64,000 bases of DNA. Source: Pacificispira sp002696645. Lineage in GTDB: Bacteria > Pseudomonadota > Alphaproteobacteria > UBA8366 > Aestuariispiraceae. The notes under the pieces are model-generated. The model was given only the letters and a program-made list of their open reading frames with translations. It did not search any database and had not been told where the DNA came from. The position numbers were made by a program, and so were the translations under genes. The stretch lies in the NCBI RefSeq assembly GCF_048892425.1, contig NZ_JBLZHU010000002.1, positions 561,939-625,938 on the forward strand, in the 5' to 3' direction. Numbering within the stretch: the stretch's first letter is position 1; the number at the start of each line of letters is the position of its first letter. This document shows positions 24,257 through 32,639 of the stretch, piece by piece.

Positions 24257-25837
24257 ATGACTGCTTTCACGCAAACGCAGTTGAAACGTCTGATGGCTGT
24301 GCACGGTTGGTCCGGAACTGTCCTTGGACTGCTGCTCTATGCCGTCGTATTGACCGGCATCGTAGTTGTGTTCGCACATGAACTAGAGGTGTGGTCCATC
24401 GGTGGCACGAGCCATTCACATCCATTTGGTCCGGGCCTGGACGCCAAGGTACGGCCTTTCATCGACAAGATGAGCAAGGGCTATCAGAGGGAGATCAGTA
24501 TCAACGACGGCATTCGCGGCGAATTAACCGTGTTCCCGCACGCCAACGTGCTGAACTCCGCCACTGGTTGGAATGAGGCTTATGGGAGCATGTTCATCCT
24601 CAATGCAGACACGGGTGAACTGCTCCAGAGGCGCGACGGCTTCGTCTACCACGACACCCATTGGTACGTCGACAGCGCGCTTGAACACTTCTTAGTCGAT
24701 CTACATGTCCAATTGTATGTGCCCTCGCCTTGGGGATTGATTTTGACAGGCGTGCTGGGGCTTCTGATGATCTCAACTGGGATCAGCGGTTTGATCTTGC
24801 ATCGGCACATGATCCGCGATCTGTTCGTTCCCGAACGTAGTGGACAACGGCTTGTGTCATTCCGCGACCGCCACGTACTAGCAGGTACTTGGGGCCTTAT
24901 CTTCGCTTTTCTTCTTGGATTCACAGGAGCGTACTTCAGTTTTTCGGGGACGGTAGTCTATCCGCTACTGCTCGAGACCGCTTTCGGCGGCGACCAGGAC
25001 AAGGCGAGCGAAACGCTATACGCGCCACTGGTTATGTCGGATCCAAGCTCTGCGCGGCTCGCAAGTCTGGATGAAATGATAGCCGACTCGACCATGCGTG
25101 CGGGTGCGCCTGTTAATTTCATCTCGATCAAGAACTACGGACGCCGAGATGCTGTGGTGCGGATATATCACCCAGCTCCGTCTGGTGAACTAGTCTACAA
25201 GCAGACCGTCTATGACGGCACCACGGGCGCGTTCCAATATTTCAAACCAGACGTTGGCCGGCTACCGTCTAGCGGGTCATTGATCAATGGACTGATGTGG
25301 CCCCTGCATACCGGTGATTTCGCCGGCGTGCTGTCGAAAGCCGTTTGGGTTGGGTTGGGTTCCGCCATGGCGTTCGTGGTGATCTCGGGCCTCCGGCTGT
25401 GGGTGCGCCGGCGCGAAGACGAGCCCCTGTGGCAGCGCTTCGGGCGTGCGGTGACCGTCGTCGGCTACGGTCTCCCGGTAGCCATGCTCATGTGCGCCTA
25501 TGCCTACTTCCTGGCGCTCGGGGCAGCGGCGGATGAATTTTGGTGGACCCCGGCCGGCTTCCTGATCGGGCTCACACCGGGCGTGGTGCCGGGGTTCGTG
25601 GCGAGGGACGAAGACAGCTTGCGCCGGTTCTATCGTCTTCTTTTGGGTATCGGCCTGATCCTGCTGCCTGTCGTCCGAATGGCGACCGGCGGCCTCGACT
25701 GGGCGACCGCCATCGCTCAGGGTCAAGGCACCGTGCTGTCGGTCGACCTGACGCTGCTCCTCTTGGGGGCGGGCCTTGTGTGGTGGGCACGGCGGATGCA
25801 CGCGCTTCCGACACCCGAACCGACACCGGCGGAATGA
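24257..25837 (+). CDS. PepSY-associated membrane protein, FoxB-like siderophore reductase candidate
   Basis: Inner-membrane protein of 526 residues from the ATG at 24257, which has AAAGAGG six bases upstream. An in-frame ATG at 24200, preceded by GGAGGAGAGG, is a real alternative giving 19 more residues. The N-terminus (VHGWSGTVLGLLLYAVVLTG) and the WGLIFAFLLGFTGAYFSFSG segment are PepSY-associated helices. Several His residues lie at helix ends (LHVQLYVP, RDRHVLAG, LHTGDFAG), as in the heme- or iron-binding FoxB/FiuB reductases that release iron from imported siderophores. The last 150 residues add more helices. Position behind a siderophore receptor supports this role. Confidence 0.78.
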   Translation: MTAFTQTQLKRLMAVHGWSGTVLGLLLYAVVLTGIVVVFAHELEVWSIGGTSHSHPFGPGLDAKVRPFIDKMSKGYQREISINDGIRGELTVFPHANVLNSATGWNEAYGSMFILNADTGELLQRRDGFVYHDTHWYVDSALEHFLVDLHVQLYVPSPWGLILTGVLGLLMISTGISGLILHRHMIRDLFVPERSGQRLVSFRDRHVLAGTWGLIFAFLLGFTGAYFSFSGTVVYPLLLETAFGGDQDKASETLYAPLVMSDPSSARLASLDEMIADSTMRAGAPVNFISIKNYGRRDAVVRIYHPAPSGELVYKQTVYDGTTGAFQYFKPDVGRLPSSGSLINGLMWPLHTGDFAGVLSKAVWVGLGSAMAFVVISGLRLWVRRREDEPLWQRFGRAVTVVGYGLPVAMLMCAYAYFLALGAAADEFWWTPAGFLIGLTPGVVPGFVARDEDSLRRFYRLLLGIGLILLPVVRMATGGLDWATAIAQGQGTVLSVDLTLLLLGAGLVWWARRMHALPTPEPTPAE

Positions 25838-25847
25838 CGGAGGATAC

Positions 25848-26402
25848 ATGGATACCCTCACCGTCATCGCCGGGCTTTGTATAAGCACAGCCGTCCTCGT
25901 CTATCTCGCCCATACGGACCCGAAACGTCGGCGCGTGTTTGGTCGTCCCCCATACGAGAAGCGCAGACGGGTGTGGTCGTCCCTCTTCATCCTGTCGGTG
26001 CCGGGCATATGGCTCCTGATGTCGGGGAACGGTGCCGGATTCACCATCTGGCTGGGCGGGCTAACCGTCGTCGGCTGGGGAGTCGCCGCCACAAACCCGG
26101 CGCGCGCCGAGGCGTGGCGCGCAACAGCCCAAGCCTGTTTGAACAGAACAGGCCGCATCACCGTTCTTGGCTGGTCGAGCTTCGTTTCGGCCGCGCGGAG
26201 CGCTCGTGCGGTCACCGTATTCCTTCGAGACGGCACCGAACGCATAGCCGCACTGGAAGCACGGATCAATCAACTGGAATCCGAGGTTCAAAGAATAAAA
26301 TCTGCGCCGCAACGCCTCCAAGCCATCGATGTCGAGACCAGTGGCCGAAACACACTCAAGGTTCAAGAACGATTACTCGGTCGCGAGGCAGTGGGACAAT
26401 GA
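25848..26402 (+). CDS. Hypothetical membrane protein with C-terminal coiled coil
   Basis: A 184-residue protein of no family I recognise. It has an N-terminal membrane helix (about 2-22), a second hydrophobic region around 45-82 (SLFILSVPGIWLLMSG and WLGGLTVVGWGVAAT), and a heptad-patterned coiled coil near 128-155 (IAALEARINQLESEVQRI). The start follows GGAGG with a short spacer and is 10 bases after the PepSY gene stop, so it is the last gene of the iron operon. It probably acts as an accessory subunit of the membrane complex. Confidence 0.6.
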   Translation: MDTLTVIAGLCISTAVLVYLAHTDPKRRRVFGRPPYEKRRRVWSSLFILSVPGIWLLMSGNGAGFTIWLGGLTVVGWGVAATNPARAEAWRATAQACLNRTGRITVLGWSSFVSAARSARAVTVFLRDGTERIAALEARINQLESEVQRIKSAPQRLQAIDVETSGRNTLKVQERLLGREAVGQ

Positions 26403-26742
26403 CCTTTTCCTTGTGCGTTTATCCATATCTTCCGTCAACAGAAGCGTCAGAGCGGGCGCACTAGGGCAAAAAGTTGTGACACCTCGCATTGGGATTTCGG
26501 CTTTGGCCGGTTGACCCGCTTGGTCGTCACGCAGCCGGCACGCCAGCCAAATCGCCAGCCAGCCTGCTGCCCCTTTACTTCTTATCGGTCCGGTTTCTGC
26601 GCGTGCTTTCCTTCCCGATTGTGATGATCCGGTCGGATCATCAAAACCGTCAAAAAAATATCGCTGATCACTTTGACATGACGATGATTTCGTTGCTTTC
26701 TAGCGCTTGCGAAATCAACGTATGGCAATTTAGGGATTTGGT
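26403..26742. other. Intergenic region between the iron cluster and the cyclodeaminase operon
   Basis: A 340-base spacer without a supportable gene. It contains a strong 22-base palindrome near 26630 and an AT-rich stretch from about 26645 to 26715 that is the likely promoter area for the downstream operon. No clear Rho-independent terminator for the iron operon was seen. Confidence 0.5.
26622..26643. promoter_or_regulatory. Palindromic operator candidate upstream of the cyclodeaminase operon
   Basis: The nine-base arms TGATGATCC (26622-26630) and GGATCATCA (26635-26643) are a perfect inverted repeat around GGTC. Lack of a T-run on either side argues against a terminator. Its position about 100 bases before the operon start fits a regulator binding site, but no regulator gene is adjacent. 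Confidence 0.5.
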
Positions 26743-27750
26743 ATGGCACGGCATGAGATTGAGTATCTGGGCAAGGCGGACATTGATGCGATTGCGCTGA
26801 CGGATGAGGAAATACTGGCGGCGATTGAACAGGGATTGATCGCAGCCGGGCAGGGCAAAACAGTGATTGAACCCCGCATGCATCTGACGCCAGACCCCGC
26901 CTTTAATGGCCATTTCAACGTGCTGCGTGGTTATGTTGAGCCGCTGGGCTATGCCGGGGTGAAGATCGTCGGCGATTATGTCGATAACTATAAGCAGGGA
27001 CTGCCGTCGGAACTGGCGCTGCTGAATTTGTTCGACCCTCGCACCGGCATGCCAAAGGCTGTGATTGATGCTGCCGGGATCACCGATATGCGCACGGGCG
27101 CCTTGACGGCGCTGGGCGCGAAATGGCTGGCACCGAAGAACCCGCGCGTGCTGGGTCATGTTGGGGCCCGTGGCACGGCCTATTGGAATGTTCGTCTGTT
27201 GGATCATCTGTTTGATTTCGAAGAAATCCGCGTCCATTCCCGCCGCAAGGAAAGCCGCGATGCCTTTGGCGAGAAGCTGAGCCGGGATCTGGGCAAGAAA
27301 GTAATCGTCACGGAAGATTGGGAAACCTGTCTGAAAGACGCTGATATCATGATCGAAGCCACCCGGCTGAACGAACCTACACCGATGTTTCAGCGGTCCT
27401 GGGTCAAGCCCGGCACGCTGGTCGTTCCCTATGGCACGATGAGCAGCCTGCCGCTGGATTTCACCGACGGGTTCGATAAATTCGTGATGGATGATCTGGG
27501 TCAAATGCGGGCCGGAAGCCTGGGCGCGCTGCGCCCGCAAATCAATGCCGGGAAGATCACAGAAGAAAGCTTTTATGCGGAAATCGGTGAAATTGCCGCC
27601 GGCCTGAAGCCGGGCCGTGAGTCCGATGAGGAGACGATCCTGTTCTGGCATCGCGGCATGTCGACGGGTGATATCGCGCTGGGGGCCGCCATTCTGGAAA
27701 AGGCCCGCAAAATGGGTGTGACGCAGAACCTGCTCTATCGGGAAGACTGA
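26743..27750 (+). CDS. Ornithine cyclodeaminase/mu-crystallin family protein
   Basis: A 335-residue member of the ornithine cyclodeaminase/mu-crystallin family. Lys74 (AGVKIVG) and Arg117 (ITDMRTGA) match the conserved substrate-contacting residues. The LPSELALLNLFDPRTGMPKAVIDA segment is typical. The dinucleotide loop is unusual: GARGTA (141-146) where most members have GAGxQA, so cofactor binding may differ. Family members deaminate ornithine to proline or reduce cyclic imines such as pyrroline-2-carboxylate. It is the first gene of a tightly packed operon with an ammonia-lyase-like protein (2-base gap) and a glutaminase. Confidence 0.85.
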   Translation: MARHEIEYLGKADIDAIALTDEEILAAIEQGLIAAGQGKTVIEPRMHLTPDPAFNGHFNVLRGYVEPLGYAGVKIVGDYVDNYKQGLPSELALLNLFDPRTGMPKAVIDAAGITDMRTGALTALGAKWLAPKNPRVLGHVGARGTAYWNVRLLDHLFDFEEIRVHSRRKESRDAFGEKLSRDLGKKVIVTEDWETCLKDADIMIEATRLNEPTPMFQRSWVKPGTLVVPYGTMSSLPLDFTDGFDKFVMDDLGQMRAGSLGALRPQINAGKITEESFYAEIGEIAAGLKPGRESDEETILFWHRGMSTGDIALGAAILEKARKMGVTQNLLYRED

Positions 27751-27751
27751 T

Positions 27752-29263
27752 ATGACCCCGCTGGTTCTGGATGGCCGATCCCTTACCATTGAAGACCTGG
27801 CCCAAGCAGCGGTCATGGGGCGCCTGCTGGATCTGGATCCGGCGGGCCTTTCAGAGATGGCAAGGGCGCGCGGCCTGATCGACCGGGCGATTGAGGATAA
27901 GGTTCCGGTCTATGGCGTCACTACGGGCCTGGGCGCGCGGGTGACAGAAGTCCTGGATGCCAAGACCCTGGCGGATTTTTCGCAACAGACCCTGCTGGGT
28001 CGCGCCCATGCAGTGGGGCCGCCCGACCGGGTGGAAAACATCCGGGCCAGCATGATCGTGCGGCTGAATACACTGCTGAAGGGGTATTCCGGGGCCAGTC
28101 CCGCTGTTGCCCATCACTTACTGGCCTGCCTGAATGCGGGGCTGACGCCGGTGGTGGGGTCCTTGGGCTCCATCGGGGCGGCGGATCTGATCCGCAATGC
28201 CACGATCGGCCTGTGTCTGACCGGGCAGGGGGAAATGCAGAACGCTGATGGCAAGACTGGACCTGCCGTACAAATGATGCGGGACCATGGCATAGAGCCG
28301 CTGGTTCTGGGCCCCCGCGATGGGCTGGCCCTGGCCAATCACTCAAGTTGTGCCGCTGGCGCTGCGGCCCTTGCCGTGTCACAGGCGGAAACCGTCTTCG
28401 ATGCACTGCAAACAGCCGGGGCTCTGTCGATGGAGGCGTTTCGCGCCAATCTGGCCCCGATCTCCGACGGTGTTTTGGGAGCAAAGCCCCTGCCGGGCCA
28501 AAGCCGTGCCGCGGCGGACCTGCATGCGAAGTTAAAAGGCAGCCTGTTGTATCAGGAAGGAGCCGCCCGGCGTTTGCAGGATCCGATCTCTCTGCGCAAC
28601 ATTCCCCAGATCCACGGGGCGCTGGCGGCTGCGCTGGATGTCGCGCGGATCACGGTGGAAATTGAACTCAACGGGTCCAGTGACAATCCGGTGACATTGC
28701 TGGCAGAAGATCGGATCGTGTCGGGCGGGGCCTATTTCACCGCGGAACTGACTCACGTTATTGAAGCGATCAGCCGGGCTTTCGTGCATGTCACGGTGGC
28801 TCAGGTCGCGCGGGTGTCAAAACACTTAAATCCGGTATTCAGCAATCTACCGACATTCCTGGCAAAATCGCAAAGCGGATCCAATGGTTTTGCGCCGGTG
28901 ATGAAGGTTGTGGAATCGCTGCTGTCGGAAGTGCAGCATGCGGCGCAGCCGGTCGCCCTGTGGCCCAGCATCAATGCCAATGGGGTGGAAGATTGTCTGA
29001 CCAATTCTCCCACGGCGGTCAGCGCGTTGGCACAGGTGGTTGACCATGCAAGAATGTTGACGGCGATTGAACTGATCGTCGCGGCCCAGGCGGTGGAGTT
29101 GCGCGGCGCAGCGGATCAGATGGGCCCCTGGCTGACCGCCAGCCTGGCGCGGATTCGCGAAACCTCCGCCCCCTTGGTAGATGATCGACCGCTTGGGGGG
29201 GATATTATGACGCTGGCGCACCGCATCGCGACCGGCGATCTTCAAGGCCCCAATCGTGAATGA
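27752..29263 (+). CDS. HAL/PAL-family protein lacking the MIO-forming triad
   Basis: A 503-residue protein with the overall length and fold motifs of histidine/phenylalanine ammonia-lyases: VYGVTTGLG with Tyr54, GLALANHS with Asn196, LNGSSDNPV, and MQHAAQP-like VQHAAQPVA near the C-terminus. Two hallmarks are changed. The Ala-Ser-Gly triad that cyclises into the MIO electrophile reads Ser140-Ile141-Gly142 (in GSLGSIGAADL), and the tyrosine that corresponds to HAL Tyr280 reads Ile279 (in LQDPISLRNIPQ). The nucleotide sequence there is unambiguous and the frame is intact. Ordinary MIO-dependent ammonia elimination therefore seems impossible. It may catalyse different chemistry or be a binding or regulatory subunit. 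It is coupled to the genes on both sides. Confidence 0.8.
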   Translation: MTPLVLDGRSLTIEDLAQAAVMGRLLDLDPAGLSEMARARGLIDRAIEDKVPVYGVTTGLGARVTEVLDAKTLADFSQQTLLGRAHAVGPPDRVENIRASMIVRLNTLLKGYSGASPAVAHHLLACLNAGLTPVVGSLGSIGAADLIRNATIGLCLTGQGEMQNADGKTGPAVQMMRDHGIEPLVLGPRDGLALANHSSCAAGAAALAVSQAETVFDALQTAGALSMEAFRANLAPISDGVLGAKPLPGQSRAAADLHAKLKGSLLYQEGAARRLQDPISLRNIPQIHGALAAALDVARITVEIELNGSSDNPVTLLAEDRIVSGGAYFTAELTHVIEAISRAFVHVTVAQVARVSKHLNPVFSNLPTFLAKSQSGSNGFAPVMKVVESLLSEVQHAAQPVALWPSINANGVEDCLTNSPTAVSALAQVVDHARMLTAIELIVAAQAVELRGAADQMGPWLTASLARIRETSAPLVDDRPLGGDIMTLAHRIATGDLQGPNRE

Positions 29264-30188
29264 CCTACAGGGCATAATCGACCAGATCGTCACGGATATG
29301 CGTGCCATCCCAGATCGGGGGAAGGTTGCAACCTATATTCCAGGGCTCGCCAGCGCGGACCCGTCCCGTTTCGCCATCGCCGTAGCGACCGCACAGGGGG
29401 AGATGCTGACCGGCGGCGATGCCGATATCGGTTTCTCTATCCAGTCAATTTCCAAGGTCTTCTCGCTGACCCTGGCGCTGGGCAAGATTGGCGATCACCT
29501 ATGGAAGCGGGTCGGGCGGGAACCGTCTGGCTCTGCCTTCAATTCCATCGTTCAGTTGGAACGGGAACAGGGCATTCCCCGCAATCCCTTCATCAATGCC
29601 GGGGCGATTGTCATCAATGATGTCAATCTGGCCGGCCATCATGCCAAGGAAGCGATTGGCGAGATCATCCGGTTCATGCGGTATCTGTCCGGCGACGACA
29701 CCATTACCATAAATGAGGAAATTGCTAAGTCGGAAGCAGAAACGGGCTTCCGCAACATCGCATTGGCCAATTACATCCGCGCCTTTGGCAATCTGGAAAA
29801 TCCTGTGGACCGGGTATTGGGCACCTATTTCCATCAATGCGCCATAGAGATGAATTGCCAGCAGCTTGCCCTGGCAGGGCGGTTTCTGATGCTGGACGGG
29901 CGTCATCCTGATGGTGGCTATGTCGTGTCCCAGGCCAGGGCGCGGCGCATCAATGCCCTGATGCTGACATGCGGGCATTACGATGCATCGGGCGATTTCG
30001 CCTTCCGTGTCGGTATTCCCGGGAAATCCGGTGTCGGTGGCGGCATTCTGGCCATCGTTCCCGGCAAGGCCTCCATCGCCGTCTGGTCGCCTGGCCTGAA
30101 CGAAGTCGGCAATTCCAAACTGGGCACCATCGCTCTGGAACGCCTGTCCACCGCCATGAATTGGACCGTTTTCACTGCAGATCGGTGA
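29256..30188 (+). CDS. glsA: Glutaminase A
   Basis: Serine-dependent glutaminase of 310 residues, the size of bacterial GlsA. The SxxK motif is Ser64-x-x-Lys67 (SIQSISKVF), and NPFINAGAI plus the Tyr- and Asn-containing segments NYIRAFGN and GGYVVS match the family. It hydrolyses glutamine to glutamate and ammonia in the cytoplasm. The start is GTG, overlapping the end of the lyase-like gene by eight bases; an ATG four bases later is out of frame. Coupling to the MIO-less lyase suggests that ammonia or glutamate release is part of the same pathway (inference). Confidence 0.9.
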   Translation: MNDLQGIIDQIVTDMRAIPDRGKVATYIPGLASADPSRFAIAVATAQGEMLTGGDADIGFSIQSISKVFSLTLALGKIGDHLWKRVGREPSGSAFNSIVQLEREQGIPRNPFINAGAIVINDVNLAGHHAKEAIGEIIRFMRYLSGDDTITINEEIAKSEAETGFRNIALANYIRAFGNLENPVDRVLGTYFHQCAIEMNCQQLALAGRFLMLDGRHPDGGYVVSQARARRINALMLTCGHYDASGDFAFRVGIPGKSGVGGGILAIVPGKASIAVWSPGLNEVGNSKLGTIALERLSTAMNWTVFTADR

Positions 30189-30200
30189 GGAGGTTTGTTT

Positions 30201-30293
30201 CTCCGCTACTCCTGACTTGATCCGGGGCTTAGGGGCGGCTGTCATGATCTATGTGAGTTGCCCTGGACTCCCGCCAGCGCGGACGTGACGGAA
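30201..30293. repeat. Degenerate extragenic palindromic repeat
   Basis: Contains CCTGACTTGATCCGGGG and later GCCCTGGACTCCCGCCAGCG, matching in order the pieces of the better-preserved repeats at 51.6-51.8 kb. Elements of this type (a GATCCGGG core and a CCTGGA half) are common in intergenic regions of alphaproteobacteria. This copy lies just after the glutaminase stop. Confidence 0.5.
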
Positions 30294-30378
30294 TTCTTAT
30301 TCTGCATATCTCTTATCCTTAGGAGCGACTGCAAGTCAGGTGCGTTGCGGAGCGGGCTTGCGAAAATACAATTTCTCT

Positions 30379-30420
30379 TTGACTTCTCCGTTTCACGTAA
30401 CATATAAAGTCACATGAAAC
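30379..30420 (+). promoter_or_regulatory. Promoter and self-operator of the Rrf2 gene
   Basis: TTGACT (30379-30384) and TATAAA (30403-30408, 18-base spacing) form a likely sigma-70 promoter. Over it lies an inverted repeat, GTTTCACGT (30390-30398) with ACATGAAAC (30412-30420), matching at eight of nine positions, whose right arm covers the ATG. Binding there would block both transcription and access to the start, as expected for Rrf2 autoregulation. Confidence 0.55.
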
Positions 30421-30878
30421 GCAATAGCAAACTGTCAGGTGTTCTTCACGTCCTGCTGCACATGGCCGAAGCAGATGGTCCGGTGACATCTGAAGCCATG
30501 GCGCGGGCAATGAACACGAACCCCGTCGTCATACGAAGGATATTGGCGGGATTGCGTGATCGCGGGTTTGTCCGGTCCGAGAAGGGGCATGGTGGCGGCT
30601 GGACAGTCGCCCGGCCACTTGCCGCAATCACCTTGGTTGATGTTTACGAAGCGCTCGAAAAGCCTGAACTCTTCGCCATGGGTAACCGGACAGAAGCGCC
30701 GGGATGCCTTGTCGAGCAGTCGGTGAATGCCGCGCTCAACGACGCTTTCCGCGACGCCAAGGCGCTGCTACTTGAGCGGTTTGGCGCGGTGACGCTGGCG
30801 CAACTCAGCGCTGATTTTCACGCTCGCATAGTGGCAAGCGGGATAACTATTGATCTGGAGACCATTCATGCAACTTGA
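30414..30878 (+). CDS. Rrf2 family transcriptional regulator
   Basis: A 154-residue Rrf2 regulator. The winged helix-turn-helix is in residues 1-75 (SEAMARAMNTNPVVIRRILAGLRDRGFV, then the wing EKGHGGGWTVAR). Only a single Cys (PGCLVEQ) lies in the region where Fe-S members have three, so it is not an iron-sulfur sensor of the IscR type; a one-Cys thiol sensor like those controlling redox enzymes is more likely. Its stop overlaps the start of a thioredoxin-reductase-like flavoprotein, which is presumably its main target. Confidence 0.87.
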   Translation: MKRNSKLSGVLHVLLHMAEADGPVTSEAMARAMNTNPVVIRRILAGLRDRGFVRSEKGHGGGWTVARPLAAITLVDVYEALEKPELFAMGNRTEAPGCLVEQSVNAALNDAFRDAKALLLERFGAVTLAQLSADFHARIVASGITIDLETIHAT

Positions 30879-31776
30879 TGCTATTGTCATAGGTGGAAGC
30901 TTTGCCGGGCTTTCCGCAGCCATTCATATCGCCCGAGCGCGACGATCCGTCTGCGTTATCGATGCGGGCAATCCGCGCAACCGCTTCGCGGCGGAATCGC
31001 ACGGCTTTTTCGGCCATGACGGCCATGATCCCCGCGTCATTATCAACTCGGCGCGGACACAACTGCAACACTATCCGAGCGTTCAGATGATTGCCGGAGA
31101 AGCCGATGGCGCCCGTCCGGTGCCTGGCGGGTTCGAAGTCGCGGTGAGTAATTGCAAAACGCTCACGGCCTCCAAGTTGGTTCTTGCCTTTGGCGTTTCC
31201 GACGTGTTGCCAGACGTGCCTGGCCTTGCCGAGCGCTGGGGCAAGAGCGTGCTTCACTGTCCCTATTGCCACGGCTTCGAATTTGCTGGAAAGCGCCAGG
31301 GTGTTTTGTATTCGGCGCCGATGTCGGCACATCAAGCTCAACTCATCGCCGATTGGGGGCCGACGACCCTTTATCTCAATGGCAATGAAATGCCCGACGA
31401 AGAGATACAGGCAAAGCTGGCGAAGCGTGAAGTCTTGATCGAGGCGGCGCGCATTGACGCGCTTAAGGGTGACAGTGGGGGGCTGTCCGCTCTGCTTCTT
31501 TCGGATGGGCGGGAGGCACTGATCGACGCGTTGTATCTCGTCCCAAATTCGCGCCTTAACAGCCATATCGCTGAACAGCTCGGCTGCGCTTTGGATGAAG
31601 GGCCATTGGGCACGATGATCCGCACGGATGAGAAGAAGCAGACAACAGTGGCCGGTGTCTATGCCGCGGGCGATATTGCACGCGCCCCGCATAACGCAAG
31701 CTGGGCAGCGGCCGACGGCGTGACCGCCGGTGTTTTCCTGCACCAGTCGCTCGTGTTCGAGCCGCTCGCTGCTTGA
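30868..31776 (+). CDS. Thioredoxin-reductase-like FAD/NAD(P) oxidoreductase
   Basis: A 302-residue flavoprotein with the N-terminal FAD motif IVIGGSFAGLSAA, the redox-active CPYC (131-134, in LHCPYCHGFEFAG) and the C-terminal VYAAGDIA FAD motif. The usual GxGxxA of the NADPH domain is poorly conserved (GVLYSAPMSAHQ), so NADPH binding may differ from standard thioredoxin reductases. It is similar in size and motifs to the small oxidoreductases that pair with Rrf2 or MarR regulators. The ATG at 30868, with GGAG seven bases upstream, overlaps the rrf2-type stop by 11 bases. Confidence 0.86.
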   Translation: MQLDAIVIGGSFAGLSAAIHIARARRSVCVIDAGNPRNRFAAESHGFFGHDGHDPRVIINSARTQLQHYPSVQMIAGEADGARPVPGGFEVAVSNCKTLTASKLVLAFGVSDVLPDVPGLAERWGKSVLHCPYCHGFEFAGKRQGVLYSAPMSAHQAQLIADWGPTTLYLNGNEMPDEEIQAKLAKREVLIEAARIDALKGDSGGLSALLLSDGREALIDALYLVPNSRLNSHIAEQLGCALDEGPLGTMIRTDEKKQTTVAGVYAAGDIARAPHNASWAAADGVTAGVFLHQSLVFEPLAA

Positions 31777-31908
31777 ATATATGCGTTAGATCGAACAGGC
31801 GGTTGAAGCATGCAATTCTTTGCGGGATCAGATCCGCTCGCAGCGTCCTTTATGGCGCGTGTATGCACGATTTTAAAGCGCCGCCGGCAGCTCGTACTTA
31901 ACGTTTGA

Positions 31909-32490
31909 TCAAAATGTCGGAGGGGTGCAGGCGCTGACGATGATGCAGGGGGTGTTGCCTGGATTGCGGAAACGGTGGGCCAGGCGGCTGTTGAACAGAT
32001 AGGCGTCGCCTGTGTTCAGCAGCCGGGTTTCACTGCCAACTGTGATTTCGATTTGGCCGTCAATGACGATGCCAGCCTCCTCTGCTTCGTGGCTGTATAA
32101 TTCCGGGCCGGTATCGGCACCGGGTGGATAATGTTCATACAGCATTTGCAAGGCGCTGGTGCCAGCCCCGCCAACTTGTAAGAAGCTGATCGCCTTGGCG
32201 GCTTCTGGCGGGGCGCCGCGTTTGATCTCTGGATTGATTTCGCCAAGCTCGGCGCGCGTGAAATGCCATTTCACGCCATCAGCCGGGGTCTCTTCAAAAA
32301 AAGCGCCCAGAGAGATTTTCAGGCCGGACAGGATCTTTTTCAGGGTTGCGACAGAGGGGCTGGTGCGGTTCTGTTCGATCATGGATATCATAGAGCCGGT
32401 AACGCCCGCCACTTGCGCCAGTTGCCGTTGCGAAAGGTCTTGGGCCTCGCGAAAGGCCTTCAATCTTGCACCGATATCCACGTCACGCAC
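31909..32490 (-). CDS. XRE family regulator with C-terminal cupin domain (PuuR-like)
   Basis: A 193-residue regulator. The N-terminal helix-turn-helix (RLKAFREAQDLSQRQLAQVAGVTGSMISMIEQ) is of the XRE type and the C-terminal half is a small cupin (EEAGIVIDGQIEITVG, AYLFNSRLAHRFRNPGN). This is the PuuR/SutR domain order. The GTG start has AGGAGAG a few bases upstream. It is divergent from a GabT-like aminotransferase gene and probably controls it, as PuuR does for putrescine/GABA genes. Confidence 0.88.
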   Translation of the reverse strand: MRDVDIGARLKAFREAQDLSQRQLAQVAGVTGSMISMIEQNRTSPSVATLKKILSGLKISLGAFFEETPADGVKWHFTRAELGEINPEIKRGAPPEAAKAISFLQVGGAGTSALQMLYEHYPPGADTGPELYSHEAEEAGIVIDGQIEITVGSETRLLNTGDAYLFNSRLAHRFRNPGNTPCIIVSACTPPTF

Positions 32491-32639
32491 CCACTCTCTC
32501 CTTCTTGCATCCTGTCCCTAAGGTGATATTGCGGACGGACCGCCTCGGTGATAAATATATTGAGCAATTGTTATGCAATGTCGACTGTGAATTTCGACGC
32601 GGGGCATTCTAAACCCTCGAAACCCAAAGGAATGAAAGA

